Assembly: GCF_003711515.1 (NCBI RefSeq)
Contig: NW_021167088.1
Span: 272,351-336,350, forward strand
DNA length: 64,000 bases
Reading direction: 5' to 3'
From: Sodiomyces alkalinus F11
Lineage: Eukaryota; Ascomycota; Sordariomycetes; Glomerellales; Plectosphaerellaceae
This document shows, piece by piece, positions 19,676 through 30,267 of the stretch. Positions within the stretch are counted from its first letter, which is position 1; each line of letters starts with the position of its first letter. The notes under the pieces are model-generated. The model saw only the letters and a program-made list of their open reading frames with translations, did no database searches and was not told where the DNA came from. The translations under genes were made by a program, and so were the position numbers.

Positions 19676-21502
19676 CTATGCCTCTTCTCGGCCAACGTCC
19701 TCCAGCGCCTTGGCCAGACCCTCGACGGTGCCGCGCAAGGTTTGGCAGTTCACCACCACGCGGAAGAAGCTTCCTTTCTCACCTGGGGCATAGTCGACCA
19801 TAAATCCCCTTGGAATGAGCTTCTCGACCATGGTCCGCGTCGTCCGGGTGTTATCCTCGGGCGAGTCGGCCAGTTTGCCGCCGGGTGCGTAGTAGAAGCA
19901 GACCTGCAGGGACGGCGGGGGGTTGGAAGACACCAAGACGAAGTTCTCGTTCTGTTGTATGAGCGAGGCGAGGTGCGCCGCCAGGTCGAATGCGTTGTCA
20001 AGTTGGCGCTCGAAGCCGGCGGCACCGTAGTAGATCCACGCCAGTGCGAGCTTGAGGCTGTCGCCGCGCCGGCCGCACTGCAACGTCAAATCGGCCAGGT
20101 CCCAGGTGTCGCCGGGCTCGGCCCTCTCAGCCGCGTGGAAGAGGTAGCCGGCCGGCAGGGTGTTAGCCTTGTGGAAAATTCCCATGTCGCCGGTGAGAAG
20201 GAATGAGCAGGTGACGGGCACGTTCATCATCTTGTGGGGGTTGATGGTCAAGGAGTCAGCCAGATGGGCCCCCGCGAGTTTGCCTCGCTGCTTGGCGGAG
20301 AAGACCACGGGCCCGCCCCAGCTGGCATCGATGTGCATCCATAGGTTGAACTCCTTGCAGATGCTCGAGATCTCTTCAAAGGGGTCAAAAGACCCCATGA
20401 CCGTCGTTCCCGCTGTTGCGTTCACGTAGAGTGGGGTCTTGCCATCTGCCTTGGCTCGGAGAATCAGGCTGCGCAACTCCTTGGGGATCATGCGGCCCTC
20501 AGAATCAACCGGCACCGGCCAGACGTTGGAGGCGCCGATGCCACATGCAAGTGCGCTTTTCTCGACCGAGTAGTGGCCGTGCGCGCTGGTGAAGAGAATG
20601 AAAGTATGCGAACCATTCCCCTCTGTCCTAGTTTCGGGGTAGAGGGAGTTGCGCGCGACGACGAGAGAGGTCAGGTTCGAAGCGCTGCCCCCTTGGCACG
20701 AGATTCCACCGGCCCTGGGGCCTGTGAAGCCAAACAAATTGGCAAGCCGCTGGGCTGTAAGTTTTTCGATTACGCTCAGGGCCGGAGATACTTGATAGAC
20801 GTGCAGCTGGCATCAAATTAGTCCGAGACCCAAGTGGTGCTTACCGGATGGTTCTATTGACACTCATCTCCGAAGTGTCTATGGCGGGGCCGACTCACAT
20901 TGGTATTTAGAACAGACAGCAAAAGATCTGCCACCAAGCCAACCTGTAATATAGCCAGTCAGAAAACAAGGGTGCGCTTTTAACCAAAGGAACACAGGGC
21001 CAAAGAGGGAGGAGAATAGGACAAAAAAAAGGGGGTTGGGGGGGGGGTGGACGTGCGGGTGTATTGCTGGCATAGAGCTTATCCAAAAACCCCTGATCCC
21101 AAGTATTCACGCTGTACCGCAGGATCTTCGAGACAACGTCAAGCAAACCCTCCTTGCCAGTGCCCTCGTTTTCTGGGAGGGAGAGCTGCATCTGTTTGAC
21201 CAGAGCTTCCGGCTTGAGAGACTCGACAAGGACATTGCGAGGGATGCCTTCCGACTTGACGCAAGATGGAACGCCATGCGCTCTGTCGGGGACGGCTTCA
21301 TCGGCCGCCTTAATGAAGGGAATAATTAACCCCTTGACAGCATCCAGCAGCTGTGAGAGAGCGTATGTATCAGCTAGACGGAACTCAATACCATACCACA
21401 ATCTTACTGGGGAGTAAAGAAATCCCCAAAACCTACCTCTTCGGCCTCGCCGGCTCGGTTCAAGCCAGAGGAGGCGGGGCCGTTTCCGTTCACTCGGGCC
21501 AT
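19676..21502 (-). CDS. group II PLP-dependent decarboxylase (glutamate/cysteine-sulfinate decarboxylase-like)
   Basis: Four exons: 21502-21437, 21350-21057, 20943-20899 and 20806-19676, 511 residues. Exon 3 encodes only VGLVADLLLSVLNTN. Joined, it reads FLDKLYASNTP, VGLVADLLLSVLNTN and LHVYQVSPALSVIEK, as in the family. The PLP-binding lysine is in SLTINPHKMM, the aspartate is in LWMHIDASWGGP, and the cofactor phosphate region is CQGGSASNLTSLVVAR. The enzyme removes the alpha-carboxyl of glutamate, cysteine sulfinate or a similar amino acid; substrate cannot be read from the sequence. Intron 2 (21056-20944) has no GT donor in the right frame; the best donor is GC (CCC then GCACGT), followed by a C-rich tract. 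Introns 1 and 3 are standard (GTAGGT..CACAG and GTGAGT..GCCAG). If intron 2 is misjudged, exon 2 may end slightly elsewhere. Confidence 0.85.
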
Positions 21503-23594
21503 GACCGTGTAATGATCCGTTCCCGATCGACCTAGTGGAGTGACCGGACAAGGCTATCTCGAAATAACCAAGTTCTTGGCCTCCGTTCCGGTTGTTATCT
21601 GCGATCAGGGATATTTGAGGCGGCCCCAGCGTAATCCAGCGTTAATACTCTAGAGGGAGAATGATGGTTAAAGACCCGGCACTGGGGAAAAAGACAAGAC
21701 TTGCCACTCGGTCAAAACACCTTGGCGAATTTGAAAGAATTGACGCTTTCCTTCATCTTAACAGAAGAATATGGATATAATTTGTAATCTACCGAGTCTT
21801 TGCCGATGCCGGCACTAGCTCGAATGATGCGATTCTGCCGAGGACATGTGCCATAATCCCCAGTATTTCCGTGCTCCATCGATCAGACTTGGTTAAGTTC
21901 ATGCCGCGAGTAAGACCATTAACCTAACGCGCTCTTATATGAACAACGTTGAGTTGTGATGAATTGTAGGTGAGCTCTTCTCAAGACGTGGACAACATAA
22001 GGCTGGCTACGTGTATGTGTATTCATGGAACTGACCCGATGCCATTTCATTTTTATTTATTTATTTCAAAAAAGAAGGGGGGGGGGGGGGGGGGGGGGGC
22101 GAACAAGGAGGAATTAAAATTTTCACTTTACCAAGGTCCAACGTCGTATTTTGGAGGATTTCCAGCCATGAGGGAAATTTCGTAGTCGGAGAATGGAAAG
22201 TACTCCGGTAGGCGGCTCCAGCTGTCACCTGTAGAGTTCTAGTCCCGGACGTTGGTAAAGGATGCTGCGGCTAAGGCTAGCGTACCAGAGTGCACGTGCA
22301 GCTGCAGCTCTGGGGGTTCAAGTGACGACAATGGAGGCGGGGATTGGTCGGGGACGTACCTTAATTACGCCTACATAAGGTACCTTATGAAATACGGTAG
22401 GAACTCGAGTGTTGTGGGGTATTTCGTGCTTGCAGTAAGTGCTCCGCTTTTTGTATCTCCATAATATGAATGTTCACCTTACCTTTGACAATGCAATGTG
22501 GAAGGCGATGTTAAGCTGTCTGTCTGGTGTGTTACCTTACCTACCTTACCTTAATTCCACGTGGGCCTGGGAGAAGTGTCTCTTGTGGCGTACCTGTTCA
22601 ACATACCATAGATGTTAAGGTACCTTAGTAAACATTGATAAGAAGAAACTGGTACTTTGTAGAATTTAGAAGGGAAGAAGATGTACTCCGCCAAGGCAAA
22701 ACGAAACCCCACCCCAAAAAAGAAAAGAGGCAAGGAGAAAGAGGGGGGGAAAAGAAAGAAAAAAGGAAACAAATGAGGATCAAACGGCATGAACAATGCA
22801 AAAGCCCCTACTTCTCCGAGCAAATGAAAACCAGGCGGCTGGCTGGGCGGGCTAGAAGTCTGACGGAGGAAGCGATAGAAAGTGGAAAGAAACGACAAGC
22901 AATAATAAAGCAAGGAACAAAGGAATTATTAGGGCTGTTCCTGGCTAATAAGATAGGGTACCTTAGGTTGTATTAGATGCTACGGAGTGATATGTGTGAA
23001 TACTCCGTACCCTACCATTCGCGCATTGACATAATGGTATTGTGGGATTGAGCAAGTGCCAGGGAAGAGTACCTGCTCCAGTACCGGAGGTACGAATTAC
23101 CACGTAGGTACGGATAATTATGAGGTGTCATTTTCAGGGTAAAACCGTCAAGCCACAGTAATATGCAAATGCCGTGCCGCTGATGATGATGGATGTCGAT
23201 TTCGATTTTCCCTTCCTCTGCCGCCCTACTTGCAGCTTCTCATTTAACCCAGACCACCTGCCCCAAACATACCCAGTCATCCCTTGCTTTCCATTATTTT
23301 CGTTTCTTACCCACAGACGGTACCACGAAGCCTCTCTTATCACCTATCTCTGGCTGTCGCCGCCGCTGCCTCTCGTGCCGGCCATTTTGTCCTTCCAGTC
23401 CCCCCCCCCTTCTTTCCACGACGCGCACGTTGACAGCCGTAACAAACCCACGCGTTATGACATAGGCGCCCATCGATACTCGTCGCACGTCTCCCTATCG
23501 GGCTTGTCTACTACCCATATGCGAACCAGAGGGACCGAAAGAAGACTCGCGACGAAACATCTACTCACCCGATCGACTCGTTGAACCTCCCAAG
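21503..23594. promoter_or_regulatory. 2.1-kb divergent spacer between the PLP decarboxylase and Ras-like gene
   Basis: This divergent spacer must contain both promoters. It holds a 23-G run (22077-22099), clusters of TACCTTA words (22356-22389, 22531-22556, 22615-22629, 22957-22969) and TACGGAGT/ACTCCGTAC words near 22980-23010. A long pyrimidine-rich leader (about 23195-23440) precedes the Ras-like start. No gene was recognised. Confidence 0.5.
22077..22099 (+). repeat. 23-nt poly-G tract
   Basis: Run of 23 G residues directly after an A/G-rich stretch (AAAAAAGAAG) in the spacer between divergent genes. Confidence 0.95.
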
Positions 23595-24416
23595 ATGGGC
23601 TCGCCCCCTCCACGCCAACAGCAGCCCCCGACACCGATATCCATCACCATCTGCGGCGATGGCGGCTGCGGAAAATCCTCCATAACTCTGCGTCTCGTCC
23701 GCTCTCAGTGGACCTCCGAGTATGACCCCACCATAGAGGACTCCTACTCGGTGACCCGCCGTATCGACGGCCAAACATACCATCTCTCCATCACCGATAC
23801 CGCCGGCCAGGAGGAATACCGGGGCATGTGGGCCTCGTCCAACCTCTCCGCCGACGCCTTCCTCCTAGTCTACGACATAACCTCCAAGGACTCCTTCGAC
23901 GCGCTCAATTACTTCCACCACCTCATCGATATGGAGACCGAGACCCGCATCGACAACGCCGAACGCGCCCGACGCGCCGGTCTTGCCCCGGGCCCCGGCG
24001 GCGGCAGCGGCGCTAAGACCGTCCCCCCCGTCAAGATGGTCGCGGGTAACAAGTGCGACCTGCAAGAGTCGCGCCAGGTCTCCGCGGCCGACGGTCTCGA
24101 GTGGGCCCACCGCCGCGGCTGCGGATTCATGGAGACGTCGGCTCGCATCGAGGTCAACATCGAGGAGACCTTCGCCCTCATCGTTCGCCGCGTCGTCGAG
24201 GCCCGCCGGCTCGCCGAGGCCGGCATGCTACCAGACCACCTGGCCATGGACCGCCGCGGCGTCACCAGGCCTTTGAGCCCGCTTGACCCTCACGCTGAGG
24301 GAGGGGCCGAAGAGGACGCAGAGAAGAGGGCCCCGGGCCTTAGGGGTCCGAACCTGCATGGACAGCGGTTGGGTAGAGGAAATGGGTCACTCTGGAAAAA
24401 GTTGCGCTGTTGGTAG
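23595..24416 (+). CDS. Ras-family small GTPase with inserted loop and no CaaX box
   Basis: This is a 273-residue intronless protein. The G motifs are complete: P-loop GDGGCGKS (residues 21-28), switch I YDPTIEDSY, switch II DTAGQEEYRGMW, NKCDLQ for guanine selectivity, and ETSAR. Switch I and II resemble Ras/Rap rather than Rho or Rab. Two features are unusual. About 20 extra residues (ERARRAGLAPGPGGGSGAKT) sit before the VKMVAGNKCD strand. The C-terminal extension of ~70 residues ends SLWKKLRCW, so the only C-terminal cysteine is followed by a single residue and a CaaX prenylation box is absent. Classic Ras-like switching is expected, with membrane attachment unclear. The start at 23595 is the only ATG before the conserved core. 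The gene converges on phosphoketolase. Confidence 0.88.
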   Translation: MGSPPPRQQQPPTPISITICGDGGCGKSSITLRLVRSQWTSEYDPTIEDSYSVTRRIDGQTYHLSITDTAGQEEYRGMWASSNLSADAFLLVYDITSKDSFDALNYFHHLIDMETETRIDNAERARRAGLAPGPGGGSGAKTVPPVKMVAGNKCDLQESRQVSAADGLEWAHRRGCGFMETSARIEVNIEETFALIVRRVVEARRLAEAGMLPDHLAMDRRGVTRPLSPLDPHAEGGAEEDAEKRAPGLRGPNLHGQRLGRGNGSLWKKLRCW

Positions 24417-25433
24417 GGGGTTTTTTCTTCTTCTTTTTCTTCTTTCTTTTTTTCCTCTTTTCCCCCGCCTTCCCTTTTATTTCCTCCCTCCTCTTAGGCA
24501 AGCGAGCGAGCAAGCTGGTCCATTCGCGATATAACATCGTGCCTACCCAGCAAGGTGTGATGATTTTTCGCGCCGCGCTTCGACTCTCTGCTGTTTGTTT
24601 GCATTTCTTTTCCTTATCCTCTTTTAATTTTTGTTGATTTGTTATTCGAGATACCACCAGGAGCCGGCGTTTGGGCCAAAAGCAGGGAGCCAAGGAAACC
24701 AAAGCATGTCTCAGAGAAAGGTCTTATGCGAGTTTTTCGATGGATGGATTAATTGGGTCGGAACGAATGAATGAGTAGGAAGCCATGAATGAAAGGAAGA
24801 GAGGCGAGCGCGTTGTTATTGCTCACGGAAAGAACGCGGGCTTGAGATTCAGCCCTTCATCATCCACATTCTCTTGGCCTTTTTCACCCCCTTCGACAGT
24901 GTTGGGATCACACGCATTCGTATCACAATGCTCGCGCTACTACGACCACCATGCCGAAAGCTGATGACCCCTGGGAGGTGCAGGACGGCTGCAGGGATGC
25001 AATGCAAGCCTTGCCTTTGCATGCCTCCCACCCACGCAAGGGAATCTCGGCCGTCATGTCTTGCTCCCTTTTTTTTTTGTTAAATTTTTTTTCTTTTCTT
25101 TCCTGCAACATATCACCGATATCAGGGTGAAACAGCTCAGGGTGCGAGCTCACATCGACCGACCTGGATGAGTAAGTCAAGGTCACCTCCCGGGAGACGA
25201 AGACAACAGGACGAAGAAGGCAGGCTGGTATGATAAAGGATTGGGTACTCTTCAGATCGAAATCCCCATAACGACGCGTAACATCATGTCAAGACTATCT
25301 TACCCCCTAGGCCCAACTCCCCTCACTCTGCGCCGGCACAGCCGTTTTACCCTCGAGACCCAAAGAAATCCGAGATTGCTGTCCGGATGCAGTATCCCCA
25401 CCATCCACTCGAATGCGCCCACGACTAGGTGCT
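24417..25433. other. convergent spacer between the Ras-like gene and phosphoketolase
   Basis: This 1-kb gap holds two 3' UTRs. It contains a long T-rich tract right after the Ras-like stop (24420-24480) and another near 25066-25100. No gene was recognised. Confidence 0.5.
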
Positions 25434-27923
25434 CTACTTCTTAAATCCACGGTCCCACATCCACTCGGTGAGGGAATGAGGATCCTGCCCGGTCTCGAAG
25501 GCAACATTTCTCGCCCGAATCTGCTCGTTCCGAAGGGACTCGCGGGCGGCGGCGCGGGAGTTGCCCAGATGAGGTATACGGTCCAGGGCGTCGATGGCAA
25601 GGCTGAAGCGGTCCGTCTGGTTCCGAATGGCGAGCTCGAGCGGGGTGTCGATGTTCCCCTTCTCCTTATACCCGCGGACGTGGAGGTTTTGCGAGGCGCC
25701 CGGGCGACGGTATGTGAGGCGGTGGACGAGCCAAGGGTACGAGTGGAAGTTGAAGATGATGGGACGGTTGCTGGTGAAAGCGGCGCACCATTCGCGATCG
25801 GTGAGTCCGTGGGGGTGGTCGATATGCGAGATCAGCTTGAAGAGGTCGACGACGTTGACGCAGCGGATGCGCAGCTCGGGGAAGTGGCGCAGGAGGAGGT
25901 CGATGGCGGCAATGGACTCGTGGGTGCTGACGTCGCCGCACGACGCCATGACGACGTCCGGGTCGGCGCCGGCGTCGGTGCTGAACTGGGGCCAGATGCC
26001 GATGCCTTTGGTGCAGTGCTCAATGGCCTCCTCCATGGTGAGGTACTGTAGGTGCTCCTGCTTGTCGGCGACGATGACGTTGACGTAGTTGGAGCTAGCA
26101 AAGCAGTGGTGCATGACGGAGAGGAGGCAGTTGCCGTCGGGGGGGAGGTAGACGCGGACGACCTCGGGGCTCTTGTTGACCACGACGTCGAGAAAGCCAG
26201 GGTCCTGGTGGGTGAAACCGTTATGGTCCTGGCGCCAGACGACGGCAGTGAGGAGGATGTTGAGGGAGCAGACCCTGTGACGCCACTCGACCTCGAGGCA
26301 CTTCTCGATCCACTTGCAGTGCTGGTTGACCATGGAGCTGACGATGGGGATGAAAGGCTCGTAGCTGTTGAAGAGGCCGTGCCGGCCGGTGAGGACGTAG
26401 CCTTCGAGCCAACCCTCGCAGGTGTGCTCGGAGAGTATCTCCATGACGCGGCCTTCGGGGGAGAGGTTGCCGCCGTTCTTGTCCTCCTCGAAGTACTCGC
26501 CCATCCAGACCTTTTTGCCGACCTCGTAGACCTTGTCAAGCTTGTTGGACTGGGTTTCGTCCGGGCCGAAGAGGCGGAAAGTATGCGGGTTCGTGCCCAT
26601 GACGTCGCGAAGGTATCCGGCCATGTTCAGCATGCTCGAGACCCTGACGCCAGCGGAGCGCTCGACAGGGATGGCGTACTCCCTAAAATCCGGTAAGCGG
26701 AGATGCTGGCGGATGATGCCACCGTTGGCGACGGGGTTGGCGCTCATGCGGCGGTTGCCCTTGGGGCACATGTCGCGCAATTCGGGCACGAGGTGGCCGT
26801 CGGGGAAAAGCCGCTGGGGCTCGTAGGAGCGCATCCATTTCTCGAGGATGGCCAGGTGTTCCGAGTTGGTGGCAACGTCGGTGATGGGAACCTGGTGGGC
26901 GCGCCAGAAACCTTCGAGGTAGTTGCCGTCGATCTTACGAGGGGCAGTCCAGCCCTTGGGGGTGCGGAGGATGATCATGGGCCATCGGGGTCGGGCCGGA
27001 AAGGAAGGGGATGGATAGGAAGACGACGACGGGCGCGGTGAGGAAGAAGCGTGGCGGGCCTCCTTCTGAAAACGGCGGATCTCGATGACGCAGTGTTCGA
27101 GGGTGGCGGCCATGGCCTGCTGCATGGAGTCGAGGTCGTCGCCTTCGACGAAGTGGGGCGCCCAACCGTAGCCGTTGAAGAGGTCCTCGAGCTCCTTGCG
27201 GGAGATACGGGCGAGCACGGTGGGGTTGTTGATTTTGTACCCGTTGAGGTGAAGGACGGGGAGGACGGCACCGTCGACCTTGGGGTTGAGAAACTTGTTG
27301 CTGTGCCAGGAGGTGGCCATGGGACCCGTCTCGGCTTCACCATCACCGACCACGGTCAAGGCGATGAGGTCGGGCTGATCGAAGACTGCGCCGAAGGCGT
27401 GGGAAATGGCGTAGCCCAGCTCGCCGCCCTCGTGGATGGAGCCTGGGGTCTCCGGGGTCGCATGGGAGCCGATACCGCCGGGGAAGGAGAACTGCTTGAA
27501 GAACCTACGGAGCCCCTCGGTGTCCTGGGAGCAGTCCGGGTAGATGTCGGAGTAGACTCCCTCGAGGTAGGACTGGGCGAGGACGGCTGGTGCTCCGTGG
27601 CCCGGACCGGAAATGTATATGGCATTGAGGTCGTACTTCTTGATGAGACGGTTGAAGTGCATGTAGGCGAGGGTCTGTCCCGGTGTGGAACCGAAGTGGC
27701 CGAGGAGGCGTAGCTTGAGGTGGTCCTTGACCAGCGGCTCACGCAATAAGGGGTTGGCACGAAGATATATCATGCCGAGACAGAGATACAGGCTGGCCTT
27801 GAAGAAATCATTATAACGGTCCAGCTCTTGCTGGGACAACGGCTTGCCCTGGATGGTGGCTCGCGCAACGCCGAAGGGGCTGAGGGACTCGTTCGAGGAG
27901 TCATTACGTGTGGATTCGGCCAT
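25434..27923 (-). CDS. xylulose-5-phosphate/fructose-6-phosphate phosphoketolase
   Basis: Single exon of 829 residues, about the family's full length. This thiamine-diphosphate enzyme cleaves xylulose 5-phosphate (and often fructose 6-phosphate) with phosphate to acetyl phosphate plus a sugar phosphate. Signature parts seen are LGHFGSTPGQTLAYMHFNRL, YISGPGHGAPAVLAQSYLEG, FPGGIGSHATPETPGSIHEG, the ThDP/metal segment VVGDGEAETGP with HLNGYKINNPTVL, FRLFGPDETQSNKL, EGWLEGYVLTGRHGLFNSYE, and RQDHNGFTHQDPGFLD. A Ser/Pro-rich stretch (SSSPRPSSSSYPSPSFPAR, near residue 295-315) sits where related enzymes are shorter, probably a surface loop. The promoter side carries TTAAGGTACCTTG 15 bases upstream of the start codon. 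It is presumably cytosolic and used in pentose and acetyl metabolism. Confidence 0.95.
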   Translation of the reverse strand: MAESTRNDSSNESLSPFGVARATIQGKPLSQQELDRYNDFFKASLYLCLGMIYLRANPLLREPLVKDHLKLRLLGHFGSTPGQTLAYMHFNRLIKKYDLNAIYISGPGHGAPAVLAQSYLEGVYSDIYPDCSQDTEGLRRFFKQFSFPGGIGSHATPETPGSIHEGGELGYAISHAFGAVFDQPDLIALTVVGDGEAETGPMATSWHSNKFLNPKVDGAVLPVLHLNGYKINNPTVLARISRKELEDLFNGYGWAPHFVEGDDLDSMQQAMAATLEHCVIEIRRFQKEARHASSSPRPSSSSYPSPSFPARPRWPMIILRTPKGWTAPRKIDGNYLEGFWRAHQVPITDVATNSEHLAILEKWMRSYEPQRLFPDGHLVPELRDMCPKGNRRMSANPVANGGIIRQHLRLPDFREYAIPVERSAGVRVSSMLNMAGYLRDVMGTNPHTFRLFGPDETQSNKLDKVYEVGKKVWMGEYFEEDKNGGNLSPEGRVMEILSEHTCEGWLEGYVLTGRHGLFNSYEPFIPIVSSMVNQHCKWIEKCLEVEWRHRVCSLNILLTAVVWRQDHNGFTHQDPGFLDVVVNKSPEVVRVYLPPDGNCLLSVMHHCFASSNYVNVIVADKQEHLQYLTMEEAIEHCTKGIGIWPQFSTDAGADPDVVMASCGDVSTHESIAAIDLLLRHFPELRIRCVNVVDLFKLISHIDHPHGLTDREWCAAFTSNRPIIFNFHSYPWLVHRLTYRRPGASQNLHVRGYKEKGNIDTPLELAIRNQTDRFSLAIDALDRIPHLGNSRAAARESLRNEQIRARNVAFETGQDPHSLTEWMWDRGFKK

Positions 27924-29303
27924 GGCGATACGACGGTATTAAGGTACCTTGGATTAGATATATTACTTCGTAGAGAAACGTCAAGGTGAAAGGGGAAAAG
28001 GGGGTGACGGGGCTCGTCTCGCCAATACGATCCTGGCAGTACTCCGCAGAGAAGGAAGCAACTTTGTTGGTTTTGATTTCTTCGAAAGCCCCTTAGTTGG
28101 TGCCAGTAAAAGGAGAACGCATGGAGACGGAGCCAGATACACAGGGAAAGGGAAGAGGCTCGGAGGATAAGGTACACGTCTATCACTATCCGTTACAGTT
28201 TTGCAGCGAGTGATCAATGTGGGTTGAGCGTAGTGACGGTACGCGGCATCTCGTCATCATGATGAAAACGAGTCGATGATTCCGAATATTCTTTTGTTTA
28301 GGCCTTGGGCCAGAAGCTGCCCAAGGGGACGAAAAGGGGGTCCGTCCCAGGGGAGTAAGCAAGCGCTTGGAACATAGAAACATAGTATCTAGTCCTGAAC
28401 AGTCGATCGATGTACGGTCCTGTTACTTTGCAATTTGGAATCGAGCCATGTCGCAAGTCGATGATGAAGGCCTCGAGTTGTTTGAGTTCTGGGGTTACGG
28501 AGTAGAGTATGGAGTAGTGTTGCCTGATACCTCAAGTATCGGAGGTGGGTAAAGTCATACCGAGCACGGACGTACCTACCTTAGGTACCTTACCTTATGC
28601 AACACGGAGTACCTCCTTCGTATCATACTCCGTACCTTCAGGTACCTTAGGTACCTTACAGTAAGGTATCACTGAATCACGCCGGAAGTGGGCAGGTTAT
28701 CGGGTGAGGATGAGCGGACGACCCAATAGTAACAACCTTAAAAGAGGATCGTCCAACATATGGGAGGGTACGGCCGACTCGCTCCAGGAGAAGTAGCTCG
28801 TTGACCACCTTGTGCCCTACCTTACCTTATGTACTTGCATGACATGTCGTCCAAACACTCTACACGTACTAACATCTCTCCCGGTCACTTTGTCCCCGAT
28901 CATCGGCTCACATGATGCACTTTCCGGTGTTGCCGGTTACCTACCCAAGCTCCCATCACCTGACGTCACACCACCCACCCCATGCCGCCAAGATATAGTC
29001 CCGACTCGTCTACAGATCTCTCTAGAACTCTGTATTTGTTGGGCATTATAATAAACCGATAAACTCGATCATCGATCACACTTTGATTCCAGCCTCTACA
29101 TCCATATCAACATCCAGAGGTAAGCAACACTTGCCGGTATGAATAGGGGGAGAGGATTGAATAGTGTACGAGAAAAAGCGGGGCAACATCTACATGACAA
29201 CATGCTAACATATGAGAGTCGTCCATACTTAGACCAAGCTCCTTTACTTCCTCAATATCCATTCTTACTTCCCCGCCTAAACCAACAAAGCGAGACCATC
29301 ATC
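27924..29303. promoter_or_regulatory. divergent spacer rich in TACCTTA and ACTCCGTA words
   Basis: The phosphoketolase promoter lies at the left end. The densest cluster of the dispersed words in the window is at 28572-28670: GTACCTACC, TTAGGTACCTTACCTTA, ACGGAGTACC, ATACTCCGTACC, CAGGTACCTTAGGTACCTTAC. Near 29046 there is TTATAATAAA followed by a plausible non-coding first exon that ends AGAG before GTAAGC at 29121. This fits a promoter for the small open frame at 29304. Confidence 0.5.
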
Positions 29304-29447
29304 ATGTCCTCGGAACCAACGCCAGACCCCTCGAGCCAGCCAATCCACAAACCTTCCACCCCGCAGCCGCCTCCCCCAATTCCTATCCACGACGACGACG
29401 ACGGTGGTGGTGACGAGGGTGAGGGCGAGGGATCCCGCGACTACTGA
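29304..29447 (+). CDS. possible 47-residue Pro/acidic peptide
   Basis: The open frame encodes MSSEPTPDPSSQPIHKPSTP and then a poly-Pro and a poly-Asp/Gly/Glu tail ending SRDY. It resembles no family I know. Support comes from context: a TATA-like element near 29046, a donor AGAG/GTAAGC at 29121, a branch-like GCTAAC near 29202 and an acceptor CTTAG at 29233. Together these would make a spliced 5' UTR that leads straight to this ATG. The frame is also open upstream without splicing, to 29139. It could equally be a non-coding transcript. Confidence 0.3.
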   Translation: MSSEPTPDPSSQPIHKPSTPQPPPPIPIHDDDDGGGDEGEGEGSRDY

Positions 29448-30267
29448 AAAGAAAAAAAAGAAAAAAGGAATTGTCAGTCATTCAGGTCTTGTTTCGAGGC
29501 TATAGAGGACAGTGGCATGTCAAGAGATACCGAGATCCTAGTCCATTTACGCAGAACGCATAAAATTTCACTTTCGGACTTACCTGACCCTTGGAACATG
29601 CACACAAGGTCTCGTATGGTCCTATGTTTACGCGTTCTGCCATTCTCATCGGGATAAGACACAACAGTAGGAGGGCAACAGGAGGATTCCTTCGACCCTC
29701 AATGATGCTATGTTTGGGCTTCATGTCCTATCCGGCGCTAAACTATCGTGTTTGCAAGGAAGAATCGACAAATAAGTAGACATGCCTCTGAATGCCGTCT
29801 GTGTTGATTTCCTCATCCTCCGTACAACTCTCTTCTTTATCTTCTCTCCCTGTGGACTTTTAGCCATGTTTGCTTCGCAATGCATTCCCGCTCTTATGCT
29901 CTGCAAGCTTGGGTAATCATCGGTGGAAAAACATGAAAAGGGGGGGGGGGGGAGGGACTGAAACTGAATAACGAGGCAAGAAAGAAAGGAAGCAAGGGGC
30001 TCCGCAAATCCTGACCGACAGAACTCAAGTTTCCCTTGTCCACGAACTTAGAACTTGTCACTGCCCCTATCCATCGCTCGATGCGCGTGGCACATTGTTT
30101 TCATGACGAAGATCGTCAGGTTCTGGAGTGACATGACCCGGAGCGTCAGCTCCAGCTGTTGACGCCAGTGGATGAGTTCCCTTAGAGGAAGCCGCCGGGT
30201 TCGCCGAAGACCAAAACCGCGTGGTTCCGCTCTCCTTCGTCCGCATTTGTGCACGCAAGACTTTTTT
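29448..30267. other. spacer downstream of ubp2-like gene
   Basis: This 820-bp stretch holds the 3' flank of the minus-strand deubiquitinase and a 13-G run at 29940-29952. No gene was recognised. Confidence 0.45.
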
